From: Pyrenochaeta sp. MPI-SDFR-AT-0127
Taxonomy: Eukaryota; Ascomycota; Dothideomycetes; Pleosporales; Cucurbitariaceae
Direction: 5' to 3'
Assembly: GCA_020747015.1 (NCBI GenBank)
Contig: JAGTJM010000122.1
Span: forward strand, 1-47,747
Length of the DNA stretch: 47,747 nucleotides
A model generated the notes under the pieces. That model saw only the letters and a list, made by a program, of their open reading frames with translations. It was not told the origin of the DNA and made no database searches. Positions 21,023-31,357 of this stretch are shown here, piece by piece; the first letter of the stretch is position 1, and the number at the start of each line of letters is the position of its first letter. Both the position numbers and the translations under genes were made by a program.

Positions 21023-22623
21023 TCACAGGTTCTTGACCTCGTACTTGGTGCGCAAGAGCTCACCATACCGAGAGAGGAGGAAAGGGACGGGAATCATCAC
21101 AACGGCAATGAAACCCAACAAACTGTTGCCCCAGCCGATGCCGAGAGTGACAAACATCTTCAAGCCAGCGAGTGGCAGTACAGCACCTGCAATCGATCGG
21201 ATGAACGAGTTGGCAGCCAATGCGCTTGCTGAATAAAGTGTGAAGGCATCGACAATGTATAGGATAAGCGCCATGAAGATGATCATGTTGCCTGTGCCAA
21301 CAATGACCATTCCTATAACAGGCACAATCCAATGAACGTGATACTGCACCGTCCAGCCGTAGATGAAGAGGCCAATGGGGAGGAGGAAGCCTCCGATAGG
21401 AACAAGCTGAAGTCTGTCCTCAGGCTTTGCCTCGCCGGTAATCTTAATACGCTCCTTGACGTGTCTATCAGAGGTGCCGCCCACCAACCCGATGCCTATA
21501 ATGGAGCCTAGTCCCAGTCCCAAAAACACCAAGCCCACTAGGTTGGTAGGGAAGCCGTAATTCTCTTGAAAAACCTGGGTGATTGTGGAAAACATCAGGT
21601 ATAGGTAGCCGTAGACGATGGCCATGTACAACGCGCAGACGAAGCTGATCGGAGAGAAGATGAGGAGCTTCATCGGGCGCGTGATGGCTCGCTTAAAGAC
21701 TTGGGTAGAACTCAGGCCGGTGTCCAGCTTGGATCGAAAGCTGTCGTTGCCTGTCTCCTTGCGTCGAGCGGCAGCTTTGCGCTCTAATAGAAGAGGAGCG
21801 TACGTCTCGCGCATGAAAGTGAACATGGCAATAGTCAAGACACCACCGACGATGGTGAGGAGCCAGAAGATCCAACGCCATCCCTTAGCTGCGGAGAGAA
21901 ACCCTCCGGCGACGGGACCAATCACGGGACCCAGGAGAGGCCCGACACTGAAAAGACCCATGTATGCGCCGCGCTTCTCCTTTGGTATCATATCGGCAAT
22001 GGAGCCACCTCCATTGGTTATAGAGCAGGAGCCAAACGCCCCCGACAGAAAACGGAAGGCGATGAGGGAGCCGAGGGAGGGAGCCAACGCGCAGCCAATT
22101 ATGAATGCGAGCCAGCCGACATTGCAGATGTGGTACGTGATTGCTCGACCATATATCTCTGACATGGGTGCGAATATGAGGGGACCGATGGCAAACTATA
22201 TTGAAAGAATGAGCAGGTAAGTCATGTGAGACTGTCATGGAGCAAACCTACACCCAAAACGTAGATGGACAGCACAAAGGCCGAAAGCTCTAGACTCGTA
22301 TTGCCAAACTCTTGCATGATCTGTGGAATACCTGGCGCGACCATTGCTACCCAAATGTTAGTTCTCTATGGAAAAAATTGCGAGGCGCCCTTACAGGAAG
22401 CCAGTGGTGTGATGAAGTTCAAGCACGTGAGCAATCCGCAATTGACATTGATCACCCACGCAGTCCAGTTGTATGGGTTTGAGGGGTCATTGTCGCCGTC
22501 CCACCAAACAATGTCATCTTGCTCGGTCTTGTGAAGAATGGTCTCTTCGTCGTTGTGGACTGGGTGAAACGCGGTGGATTCTCTGTGGGCCATTTCGTAT
22601 TGCTCGACACTTGAGCTTGTCAT
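21023..22623 (-). CDS. MFS transporter, DHA1-like drug/metabolite exporter
   Basis: Plasma-membrane proton antiporter that probably exports the cluster product and protects the producer. Exons 22623-22395, 22346-22252 and 22195-21023 splice across 48- and 56-bp introns to 498 aa. The N-terminal cytosolic part ends in the family hallmark DPSNPYNWT. The antiporter motif C reads GPLLGPVIGPVAGGF, and motif A-like RGAYMG follows PKEKRG. About twelve hydrophobic segments are visible. The start MTSSSVEQ at 22623 was preferred to an in-frame ATG at 22692, because the upstream addition is unlike the family. It is divergent from the second Zn2Cys6 gene across a promoter with a CCGGCGG core. Confidence 0.92.
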
Positions 22624-23104
22624 ATTGGATGCGCAAGGGCTTTTAAAGAACGACTGGGCGAAGTATTGGGTTGAAAAGTTGACGAGAAGCACAAGTAAAC
22701 AAACTGCCTTGGGGTTTTAAAAGGAGCTCCGCTTGCGGCGCCGTTGTCCGCTCCCGAGCGGTGAACCTGCCTCTTAGGTCCGGCGGTCGATCCCAGGTGA
22801 ATGGACGCGGGCGACTCATTGTGCGGTGAGCATGGAACGTCGACACCTAAGAAATTTACTGGACCGGTGAATGTGGATGATTTGCATAGTAGACAAACGC
22901 TGTGTCTAGGAGCCTTGGTGCGCTACGCGAAGATGTGAAGAGTGATGGAAGATCGCACGTGCATGAGGCGGGTCCACGTCGGGGATCCCGGCTCCGTCTC
23001 CGCTCGAGATCCGCTCCCGTTCCCGCTCCCGTGGCCCGATCTCCGCCCCGTACGTCCGTTCGTGCTTCTCCTCCCATCTGCCAGCACAACAAGCTCTGCC
23101 CACC
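22624..23104. promoter_or_regulatory. Bidirectional promoter between MFS transporter and second regulator
   Basis: 481 bp divergent gap. It contains a CCGGCGG core (22780-22786), nearby CCGAGCGG, and a CT/CCG-rich pyrimidine tract at about 22985-23060 just before the regulator start, typical of a fungal 5' leader. Confidence 0.55.
22780..22786 (+). promoter_or_regulatory. Candidate cluster-regulator site (CCGGCGG core)
   Basis: Context TTAGGTCCGGCGGTCGATCC, 157 bp upstream of the MFS start. Confidence 0.4.
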
Positions 23105-25111
23105 ATGCCCACGCCTAGGCGAGCCTGCGCGACTTGCTTCAAGGCCAAAAGCAAATGCGTGATACAGCACGATGGCGAAACTTGCGAACGGTACGCAAAC
23201 TACCTTTCTTGTTAAATGCATTTCCCTAACTGATTCACATCGTCTAATAGCTGTAAACGCCTCAACAAGCGCTGTGTATTTGGCTTAGAAACTCCACGCG
23301 ACACTGGAAGCCCCATCACGCCACGAGCAGGCCCATTAGAGGAGAAGCTTGACCGACTCGTCTCACTACTACAAAATCAGCAAAACGCTCGCCTAAACGA
23401 AACGCAATCTTCGCCAGAGCACAACAATGACACAGCAGCGCTCATCGCCTCTAGGGAAGACCATGCACCTGCTCAAGACTTGTTGTATCCCCAACTGGCC
23501 CCAAACAGCCTGATATCATGTCTCGGAGAGCCGTCCTCCTCCCAGGCAGAAGACTATCTTACCATTTTCCGAACCCACATGCTCCGATTCTTCCCAGCTT
23601 TTCGACTTGGGCCAGATATTTCGTCCCAGCGACTGAAACAAGAGAAACCGTTCTTATGGCTTTGCATCATGTGTGTTGCTTGCACCTCCACATCGCACCA
23701 ACTGTTGCTGGGGGATAGCATCAAGCAGATTGTGGCACGCGAGGTGGTCTACAAGAGCCAGAAGAATATGGATTTCCTTCTCGGACTCTTGGTGTTCATT
23801 GCCTGGTCAGTCCCACTTTGATTCACTGCCGGATATCATAATAAGTAGGAACAGGGCACATTACCAGATCCGATACATGGCCTTTCTCTCTGACTTCATG
23901 CAACTCTCGACGTCAATAGTATTTGACCTAGGCCTCAACCGAACCACGCAGAATGCAAGAGGATACAATACATTCAAACCAGCGACCGAAGGCAGACCGA
24001 GCGAGGCGCGACCAACAACCCCTCCTCGCAAAGACAAAACCATGGAAGAGAGGAGAGCTGTGCTTGCATGTTTCCTGCTTTCTTCTACGTAAGACTGAGC
24101 CTCCGCTAAGGCAGCTTGTCTGACCATTTAATAGGCTTGCTGCGACTCTCAAACGTATTGATGCCCTCAAATGGACACCATCAATGGATGAGTCGTTAGG
24201 TTTGATCTCTGAGTATCCAGAATGCGCTGAGGATACGATATTGGTAGTTCAGGTAAAGCTGCAGCTGTTGACAAACCAGCTGGACCGCTCAAACTGCACA
24301 TGGCCGTTTGGCAACAGCCGATATGCTTCTGAGATATCCGAGCCGCCTGCTTGCTTTCTTGAATCGATCATGGCCCACCTCAATGCTATCCGAAACGAGA
24401 TACCACCAGAGTTGATGCATAGTGGTACGTGTAGGCTCACAGAATATTGGGCGCGATCTAGCAATATAACTCATTAACTATAGATGTTATATTGGGGCAT
24501 TTTCATTGCACTTTCCTCCTATTCCACGAAGCATTTCTCTCTAAGCCGTCAAATTCATTCACAACCCTCAACATTGAGCGTGTGGAGCGATTCGCTGCAT
24601 GCATGCAATCAATCAAGTCATGGTTCGAAGCATTCTCTTCAATCGCTCCCACAACCTATGTCGGCTTCACCTTCCCTTACATGTGTGCAATGGCCTATAA
24701 TTTCTTAACTCTTGCACGATTCTCGACAACTGAGGGTTCAGCTTGGGACAGGAGCTCTGTGAGGAAGACGATCGATATTCTGGCAGTGTGCGATCATTTG
24801 GTCGACAACTACCAAACAGTCGTGGCAAGTAAGTCTTCGATTGAACTTTCGCCCAACGCTAAACAGATGAGATTACTGACTTGTTGCGTTGTCCAGATTG
24901 TCGCACATCACACGTCAACGATGACCTGGACTTCTTCGCAGATTGTGTCAAAAGCTTCCAATGTATGAGCCGGCTTTGGAAACGAGAGTTAGATACAGTC
25001 ACCGACCCTGCTGACTTTCGGTTGAGGCAAGAGGATCTTGAAGATATGTCATTTGGCTTCGCGACAGAGTGGATTGATGCTCCTTTTATGGCAGACTTCT
25101 TTACTTCATAG
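23105..25111 (+). CDS. Zn2Cys6 transcription factor with fungal-specific regulatory domain
   Basis: Second regulator of the cluster. Six exons begin at 23105; introns are 23191-23250, 23806-23848, 24089-24134, 24425-24483 and a last one from 24829. The last acceptor is ambiguous: 24866 (38-bp intron, 586 aa) or 24896 (68-bp intron, 576 aa); both keep frame, and the longer intron has a better branch-point spacing. The zinc cluster reads CATCFKAKSKC ... CERCKRLNKRC, interrupted by the first intron as in many fungal regulators. A coiled linker (EEKLDRLVSLLQNQQ) and a long helical middle domain (LDFFADC, VKTI-type helices) follow. It is divergent from the MFS exporter, so it may control export or the whole cluster. 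Confidence 0.88.
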
Positions 25112-25512
25112 TAGACTCTGCAATAGTTGATCGACCAATGTTAAAGTTGTAGATTAGCTAAATGTAGAGTGCGATTACTAGAAGCGGTGCCCTGCATACT
25201 GACTTGGTGTTTTGATGACGGTGGGCAAGAGTGTGGAGTCAGACAAGCCGCGGCCGCCGCAACTATGTGATTGATGCCGACTAGCACCTTTTGAGGACCA
25301 ATATAGCCAGAGATGCAGTGTATCAACTGAGGGGGATGGCAAATAGTGTGAACGAGGAAAGAGACACTGGTGTAAAGGTGAAAGAAGAGAGTAGTTGACT
25401 TCGTATTTGTAGAACTTAAATTTGAATGCTGACTCTAAAATAGGTCGAGGATGAACTACTTATCAGCTTACTCTTTCCTATCTTCACATACTTCTATACA
25501 GTAAGAAATCTA
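25112..25512. other. Intergenic gap
   Basis: 401 bp; nothing recognised. It marks the likely right border of the polyketide cluster. Confidence 0.4.
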
Positions 25513-26455
25513 CTAAGATGTACTTTCAGCTCGAATACGTTTCTCCTCGAGGACTCTGCTACCAGCAATCTCATAAAGCCCTCTACTTAGATGGAGTATA
25601 TTTTGAGCAATACTGGAAATGGCTATCATAGTCGATTGCATACAAAGAAATTGGCCTTGATGACGCATCATCTCACTGGCCCACCCCCCTAAGAGTTCTA
25701 CAACCCTGTAGATGCTTCTCCACGCAACAGTGGGACTTGATAATGTCAGGACGGCCAATGTATCTTTGAACATGTTTGAATTTTGAATTTCTACCACTCG
25801 CGGATCCTGATTCAGCGATGCAGCGGCCCCAGCGGCCTTGATACATTGATATACACGAATCCAAAAATCAACGGAGTAGGCAAGATATACCGTGACAGTC
25901 ACTACGTGAAACATCAGTCCAGCAATTATGAAGTTCCCTGTGTTAAGGGGGTCCGCAGAATGAAGTACGACAGCGGCCATACCATCACCGACACCTGGAG
26001 AATAAAAGCAACCAGGTCGCACGATGATCTGTTCAATATTTTAACAGATGGCCTAGACAACGATGGAGTCTAACCAAAAGACTGAATCAACGTACGATAA
26101 AAGGATATAGGTGAACCTTGATTCTTGTGCTCCCCTCGCCGTGAATGTAAACAATTCTCTTGAGACAGAATTGTAATTTGCCAGCAATAAAGGCAGGTGT
26201 AATTGTCAATATGATAATCGGTTCAAGGAAAGACGTCTCCAACCAGTGGTCTTTCCAGCTAAGAGTTCGGGAAACGTACCCAGCGATTTCGCATAAAATA
26301 CCGATTGAAAGCGATATCGTGAAAGCAAGGGCAAGATGGTGGATGGCGAAAACAACCAGGAACCCGACGAGACTGGTACCGAAAATAACAGTAAAGAAGA
26401 TCTGGGATGCGCCATTTATTCGATATAGGTTGAGCAGGAAGTGGGCTGGGAGCAC
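25513..26455 (-). pseudogene. RTA1-like lipid-translocating/7-TM membrane protein, apparently damaged
   Basis: The family is recognisable from ILCEIAGYVSRTLS, a GDGMAA core, FIIAGLMFHVV and the C-terminal WRSIYRVVELLGGW. Two exons, 26455-26096 and 26028-25513, join in frame over a 67-bp intron (26029-26095). Oddities: no ATG is found at the 5' end of the first recognisable exon (its frame opens at a GTG), so an upstream exon is missing or lost. The conserved D..xFxxQ segment that should precede GDGMAA is present only in another frame (DLVAFILQ, about 25995-26020), while the spliced frame reads IIVRPGCFYSP. The motif FLCMQSTM also lacks the usual acidic residue. I favour a decaying copy; an unusual but intact gene is possible. 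Confidence 0.5.
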
Positions 26456-27265
26456 CTAAACAGTCGGGTCATTCACTGACAAAATATTGTGTTGTTCTGC
26501 AAATTCCCGGCGAGAGGAATCAGTGATTCTGGGCATTCACCAAATTGCCAAGGTATTAGCTGCAAGAATTCTTATAAGCTTAGAATGCTGCTGCGCATCC
26601 TCAACATGAACCCTCCTGTTGTGTCAAGGATCCCCATAATTATTTTTCAGCATGGAGATTTACCGACGCCCAAGGAAATTCCTAAATCAAAAGCTCATGT
26701 TTTAGAATAATACAGCGATGGCTGCCTATATTGCAACGCATCCGGGCAGAGTGTCGTCCTTTTGGGGAAAACTCACTATAGCTCGAGCAGCGTATCATGC
26801 TTGGATTGGAGATGGCCAGAACGATGTGTGGCAATTACACGAGAATTATGGTGTTGCGACATCACAGTAATTCTGGTAATTCACCAGCTGACAATGATAC
26901 ATGCCCGTACGTGCGATACTCGCCCAGTTATCTACCTTTTAACAATACAAAAGCTTCTAATTGTTGAAGGTGCACTGACTACCTTTTTGAGACCATCCTT
27001 GGTGCCAAACAGACATACACAGTCAAAATAGAAATATGTAGAAGAGTGCCCCTATCTGGCAATGTCCACAATACTCCAAGTACCTTTACGGCTTTGCAAC
27101 ATAATGAACATGCCTGGAAGAAGCGAATCCTCAGTCAAAATTTATCGGATGCTTGAATTCGTTCATTTTAGCCCAAGATTGTGGCTTTAATTGATAGATA
27201 CTGCAAAGCCTTATGTCCAATCTCGACTTTCATACAAATCCATCTTCTAATACCCAGTAATTGGT
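26456..27265. other. Intergenic gap
   Basis: 810 bp of rather AT-rich sequence with only short unsupported open frames. It might hide a missing first exon of the RTA1-like gene on the minus strand, but I could not place one. Confidence 0.4.
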
Positions 27266-28800
27266 CTACACACTTTTCTTGAGAAAGTCTGACCCCAGCT
27301 GGTCATAGTCCAACCAGATTTCCGTCGCTGCAAGCATATATCGCACACCGATGGTTTGAAGATCAGGGTTGAGATTTGGCCAACCCTCTCCTGCTCGAAT
27401 GTTGGGACTTGGTGGCGCGCCTACACCTCCAGCAAAGTCTATAGCAGCCTGAAGGTCTCCATAGGGGTCCTCATCATCTACTTCTGGAATCGGTAGGTTC
27501 CGGAAGGCGGCTATGGCATTGTCAGCAGTGCTTCAGAGACTCCGTAGGATAATCCTCTTGTGAGCTTCCAGTAGGATAGTAGTGGCCTCTACGTACTGAT
27601 GGCAAAGGCAGCATAGTTTTGAGCGTTCATTGCGGCTACCATTTGACCATGGTGCATATGCGGGACTGTTTGAACCCGGATTGCATCATATGCGACTGGT
27701 CTTATGTCGTCCTGGGGCGCAATACTGTCCAAAAATGTTCTTACATTCCCGTCGTGCTGAAATATAAATTAGCATCTTTTAACTCTAAGCGTGTAAACTA
27801 AGACTCACTGTCGTCAGAAAATGCTCTGGTACGAGGTCTTCTATTATTTCGCCGGTCATCTCAGAATATCTCTCAATATCTGGCTGGTCTGGATATGTAG
27901 AGCTACTTCCATCGTCCTGTGTATCTTCGTTGGGGTGGTCTTCGCTTGAATTGTCTAGATTGTTAAGGAACTCAGCATTGAATCCTTCATTCGAGAGATT
28001 AAGATCAAGCATCCATGATGCAAGATGAACGAACTGTGACCCTCAGCAAATGTTAGCTGCCTCTTGATTTTGGAATTTTGGACGTGACGACTCGCCTCAT
28101 GAAATAGTGCTGCAGCTCTGGTGTTGAGATCAAAGCTTATGCGAGCTTCGCCTGGGGCAACCAGTGGAACGTCTTGGAACAACTCTCGTAGTCGCCAGAA
28201 GGTGGGATATAAGTGAATCACCGCCGCCCTCCTTGCCCCTCCAGTCAATTCGGGATATATTCCATCCACCCATTGCCCATGATAATGTTGGGCAGCTGCA
28301 CCGGCGGGTAAGCCTATACTTGGTCGTGTCTAGTATATCTGTTAGTCAAGCCTCTCATCTGTGCGAAACGTAAAGCTTTCGCAGTGTGACGCACTCTGAT
28401 AATTCTAAAGTGCGGGGCAGGATTGTCGATGATGTCAATAATTGTATCGAAGATCCCTGCAAGATACTTGTTAAAACTATCCAAGTATCGATAGGCATGG
28501 CAGCATACGGGTGCGAAGGTTGTAAAAATCATCGCCTCCAAACCATTCTCGACCGAGCTCATGACCCCAGGGGACTTGTCGAGCGTTTTCAGCGAGAAGT
28601 CGGACTACTTGGAGAGTTTCTTCAAGCTCTTGTCGCCAGAATGGATCGTCTCTTCTGGTATCATCGCTAGTACGAATTCGGTCCTCGAAGTTCGCGTCCG
28701 AGAGTGCCCTTTTATACAGTTTGATGGAGGGGGGAAGAGTGAGAGACAAAGATAAGTGCGCTACAACGAACCATGGTACAATGTAGTCTAGCAAACGCAT
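27266..28800 (-). CDS. Secreted metallo-endopeptidase-like protein (M35/lysine-specific endopeptidase type), zinc motif atypical
   Basis: Six exons, 28800-28609, 28547-28395, 28329-28092, 28041-27809, 27756-27597 and 27510-27266, join in phase across introns of 61, 65, 50, 52 and 86 bp, giving 406 aa. An N-terminal signal peptide (MRLLDYIVPWFVVAHLSLS) indicates secretion. The helical N-terminal part (ETLQNGLEAMIF, FNKYLAGIFDTII), the segment RISFDLNTRAAALFHEA and the later NAQNYAAFA resemble fungal secreted lysine-specific metallo-endopeptidase-like proteins. In active members HExxH binds zinc; here the best splice gives FHEARSQF, without the second histidine. It may be inactive, or the third intron may be misplaced. 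Acidic insert at EDHPNEDTQDD. Confidence 0.65.
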
Positions 28801-29612
28801 TTCTCCACAGCGAAAGTATTTGTACGAGTTGGTTGCAAGTATTTAGGCTGTGAGTAGTTGGCAGACAGAGTGAATGGTTCAGGTTGCGAGTATGGAAGTG
28901 TTTTAAATGGGTTTTCCTCGCTCATAAAATAACCTCAAGACTTTGAAACGTCTCTAGATTGGCCCCCAGAGAGATGCTCCCCGACTGTGGTCACTATTCG
29001 ACGGGACTTTCATTTGAAACCTGTATATACAGGCGCCTTTGATAGCGCTGGCGTGACTCCCCCTGCATTAAGCAACTCAACACTCATATTTCGCGGCGAA
29101 CCCTAAGTTTAGAGTTCTAGATTTTTCGATTCCCAGATAGTGTGCAGCAGCGGGCGATTTCTTCGTGCACGGCTTGCTTCGTAATACAGCTTGCAGGGGC
29201 CTCGCTTACGTTTTCTCTCACGCACTACCGCTTTCGGAGCTTACATCATGCAGCTTGGGGTCTACTCCCCTGAATTGTGGCTGTACATTCAAGCTCAGGG
29301 AACAAAAAAACTAGAATTGTCATATTCTACCAGAGGAGGTATTAAAGATTGAGATGAATTCCGTGATAAATTACCGAGAAAGGTGCCGCGCGCAGCTTCC
29401 AAATAAAACCATATTTAGCGCCTTTGATGACGATCTCATCATTTTTGCCTTCGTACTAGCTGTCATCCTCCAATTGCCAATCTACATATATCTACGCTTA
29501 AGCCCTTTAAATCGAGCGCAACCACAATCGTCGCCTTACTACCTAACCCTTTCGTCCTGTGCGCTATTTTACTCATAGCCAGGATTCAATTTCTTCATCT
29601 CAAATAAATACT
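28801..29612. promoter_or_regulatory. Divergent intergenic region between two secreted-protein genes
   Basis: 812 bp with no supported gene. It should contain the promoters of the flanking peptidase-like and cysteine-rich genes. Confidence 0.4.
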
Positions 29613-30762
29613 ATGTTCAATATGTCTCAATCAAGTTTGAAGTTCTTCATCATCACTGCCTTACTTCAGTTGGTACCAAAAACGTTCGCCGGTCCTGAGA
29701 TCATATGCGACCCAAACCCGCGATCGTTTTATATGAGCGACAAACAATACGGCGATCCAAAGCTCGACATCGAAGGGAAACTGTTCCCTCGTATGGCCAA
29801 ACTATTGTGTGATGAGCGATTCTGCCCGCCGCAAGGGCGACCAGAGTGCTCGTACGCGGTTCAACCATACATCCGGAATATGATACGCTATACATGGAGC
29901 CGTCCAGAGAGTCTGGACACCGCCTGTTCCATCAGTAGCTTTGTTAGTGCCGGATTCGAAATTTAGGAACTGTGCTGATAATATTTTTTAATATGCAGGA
30001 AGCCATCATTGAAAAATGCTTAAATGCGAACCCACCGACGTTGGGAGGCACATACCGTGTGAACGAGCAAGAGTCATACTCAATTCATATAAATGGTTTT
30101 GACGGAGTGGAAACAATGATAAATGATAAGCCTGCGCCTCGGCCACCAACCAATCCACTTCCGGCACGTGAGCCTGCCACTTTCTACGTTGCTGATTATC
30201 GACAACCCCCGGGCGCTGAGTCGCAAACTGGTGTTAGTGTCTACGGGATACACCATGGTGACTGCAATTGGCTAGTCAAGGGAATGGGCCCGAATGCCAA
30301 TCCTGAGGACCTTTCGACCAACCCAAAAATCAGAGACTTCGCCGCTGACATTCGAGACGTCTCAGTAGGGCCTGGTCAGCAATTGCCCGCATTTTATTAC
30401 TATCGCGATGAGCTACCCAAGTTTAATAGCTTCACCCTCCAAGGGAGACGCAAGGGGGTCTGCGGGCTGGATACTGTATTTGAATTTAAGAAGGTCCAAG
30501 ACGGACTGTTCAGTAAGTAAACCCATCAATCAACAGCCTATGCGGACTTACTTACACTTTCCGACCAGGTTTTACTGATAAGGGACCGGGTGGGCCTATA
30601 ATTGGGTATTGCGACGTTATAACATCGGACTCTGAGAAGCACAATCAGCAATGCACAGGAACCGATGGTGATAATTTAGGGCATACTCTCAATATCCAAG
30701 AAGTCCTAGCATGCTATGCGACTGGTATTCCAAATTATTGTTTGGATTATGGCAAGCCGTAA
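29613..30762 (+). CDS. Secreted cysteine-rich protein, unrecognised family
   Basis: Three exons, 29613-29942, 29999-30512 and 30569-30762, splice over two 56-bp introns to 345 aa. The N-terminus is a clear signal peptide (hydrophobic FFIITALLQLV, then TFAGPE). The mature part has 12 cysteines spread along its length (ICD, LLCD, RFCP, PECS, TACS, EKCL, DCNW, VCGL, YCDV, QCTG, ACYA, YCLD), an even number suggesting disulfides. No catalytic motif or known domain is apparent. Size, secretion and cysteines would fit an effector-like or cell-wall protein; that is inference. ATGs at 29613 and 29622 are both possible starts. Confidence 0.75.
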
Positions 30763-30932
30763 ACACATTAGTCAGGAAGTTCAGTGCATATCTTTATATT
30801 CCCAACTTGATTTAGTATTTGTAACCAAAACTGTGGAAGCTGTAAAACAAGTGGTAGTTTATGTCAAGTAAGGTCAATACGTCTTTGCTAGTTTCCTGAG
30901 ACAAATCGCGAGCACTTCAGCTTATTTCCCAT

Positions 30933-31357
30933 GACGGAAGACCTGGTCACGGACAACCTTGTCGGACTTACGCTTGAGTTTGATGGTCGTATCGAAGCTG
31001 TTGAATGCTACTTTTTAAGTCTCGAATTGGAAGTTGATCTATAGTCAAGTAAGACATGCTGCCGAACAGAGTCTTTCCTTCAAATTCGATGATAACGTTG
31101 ACAAAGCCGATGCTGATCTCCATTCTTAGGATTTGAATGATATTCCGGGTAAATACAGGAGAGGCATGTATGAATACCCAAAGGGGCTTGTAAATTCGTT
31201 GTTTTTGCTACTCGCCGACTCTGTAACCCTCGGTGCCAGTTTTATTGTTCTGCCAGCTGAGAAGAGCCAAAACCCACACAGGCGTATTGGAACGTTTACG
31301 GGTTTTCTGCTAGAGCAGAATACATTCACCTATGCTACGCCAGAATTTGATGATTAG
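30933..31357 (+). pseudogene. Possible C-terminal relic of a HET-domain gene
   Basis: Two open blocks on the plus strand are broken by a stop: one containing DNLVGLTLEFDGRIEAV and one ending FIVLPAEKSQNPHRRIGTF. The RRIGxF ending with an upstream LLP-like strand resembles the C-termini of fungal heterokaryon-incompatibility (HET) proteins. No N-terminal HET domain was found upstream. Weak evidence. Confidence 0.3.

Noticed and set aside
28477..28562. Frameshift in the secreted peptidase-like gene
   Set aside because: A 61-bp GT..AG intron (28548-28608) joins the two frames and yields a continuous helical domain, so no frameshift is needed.
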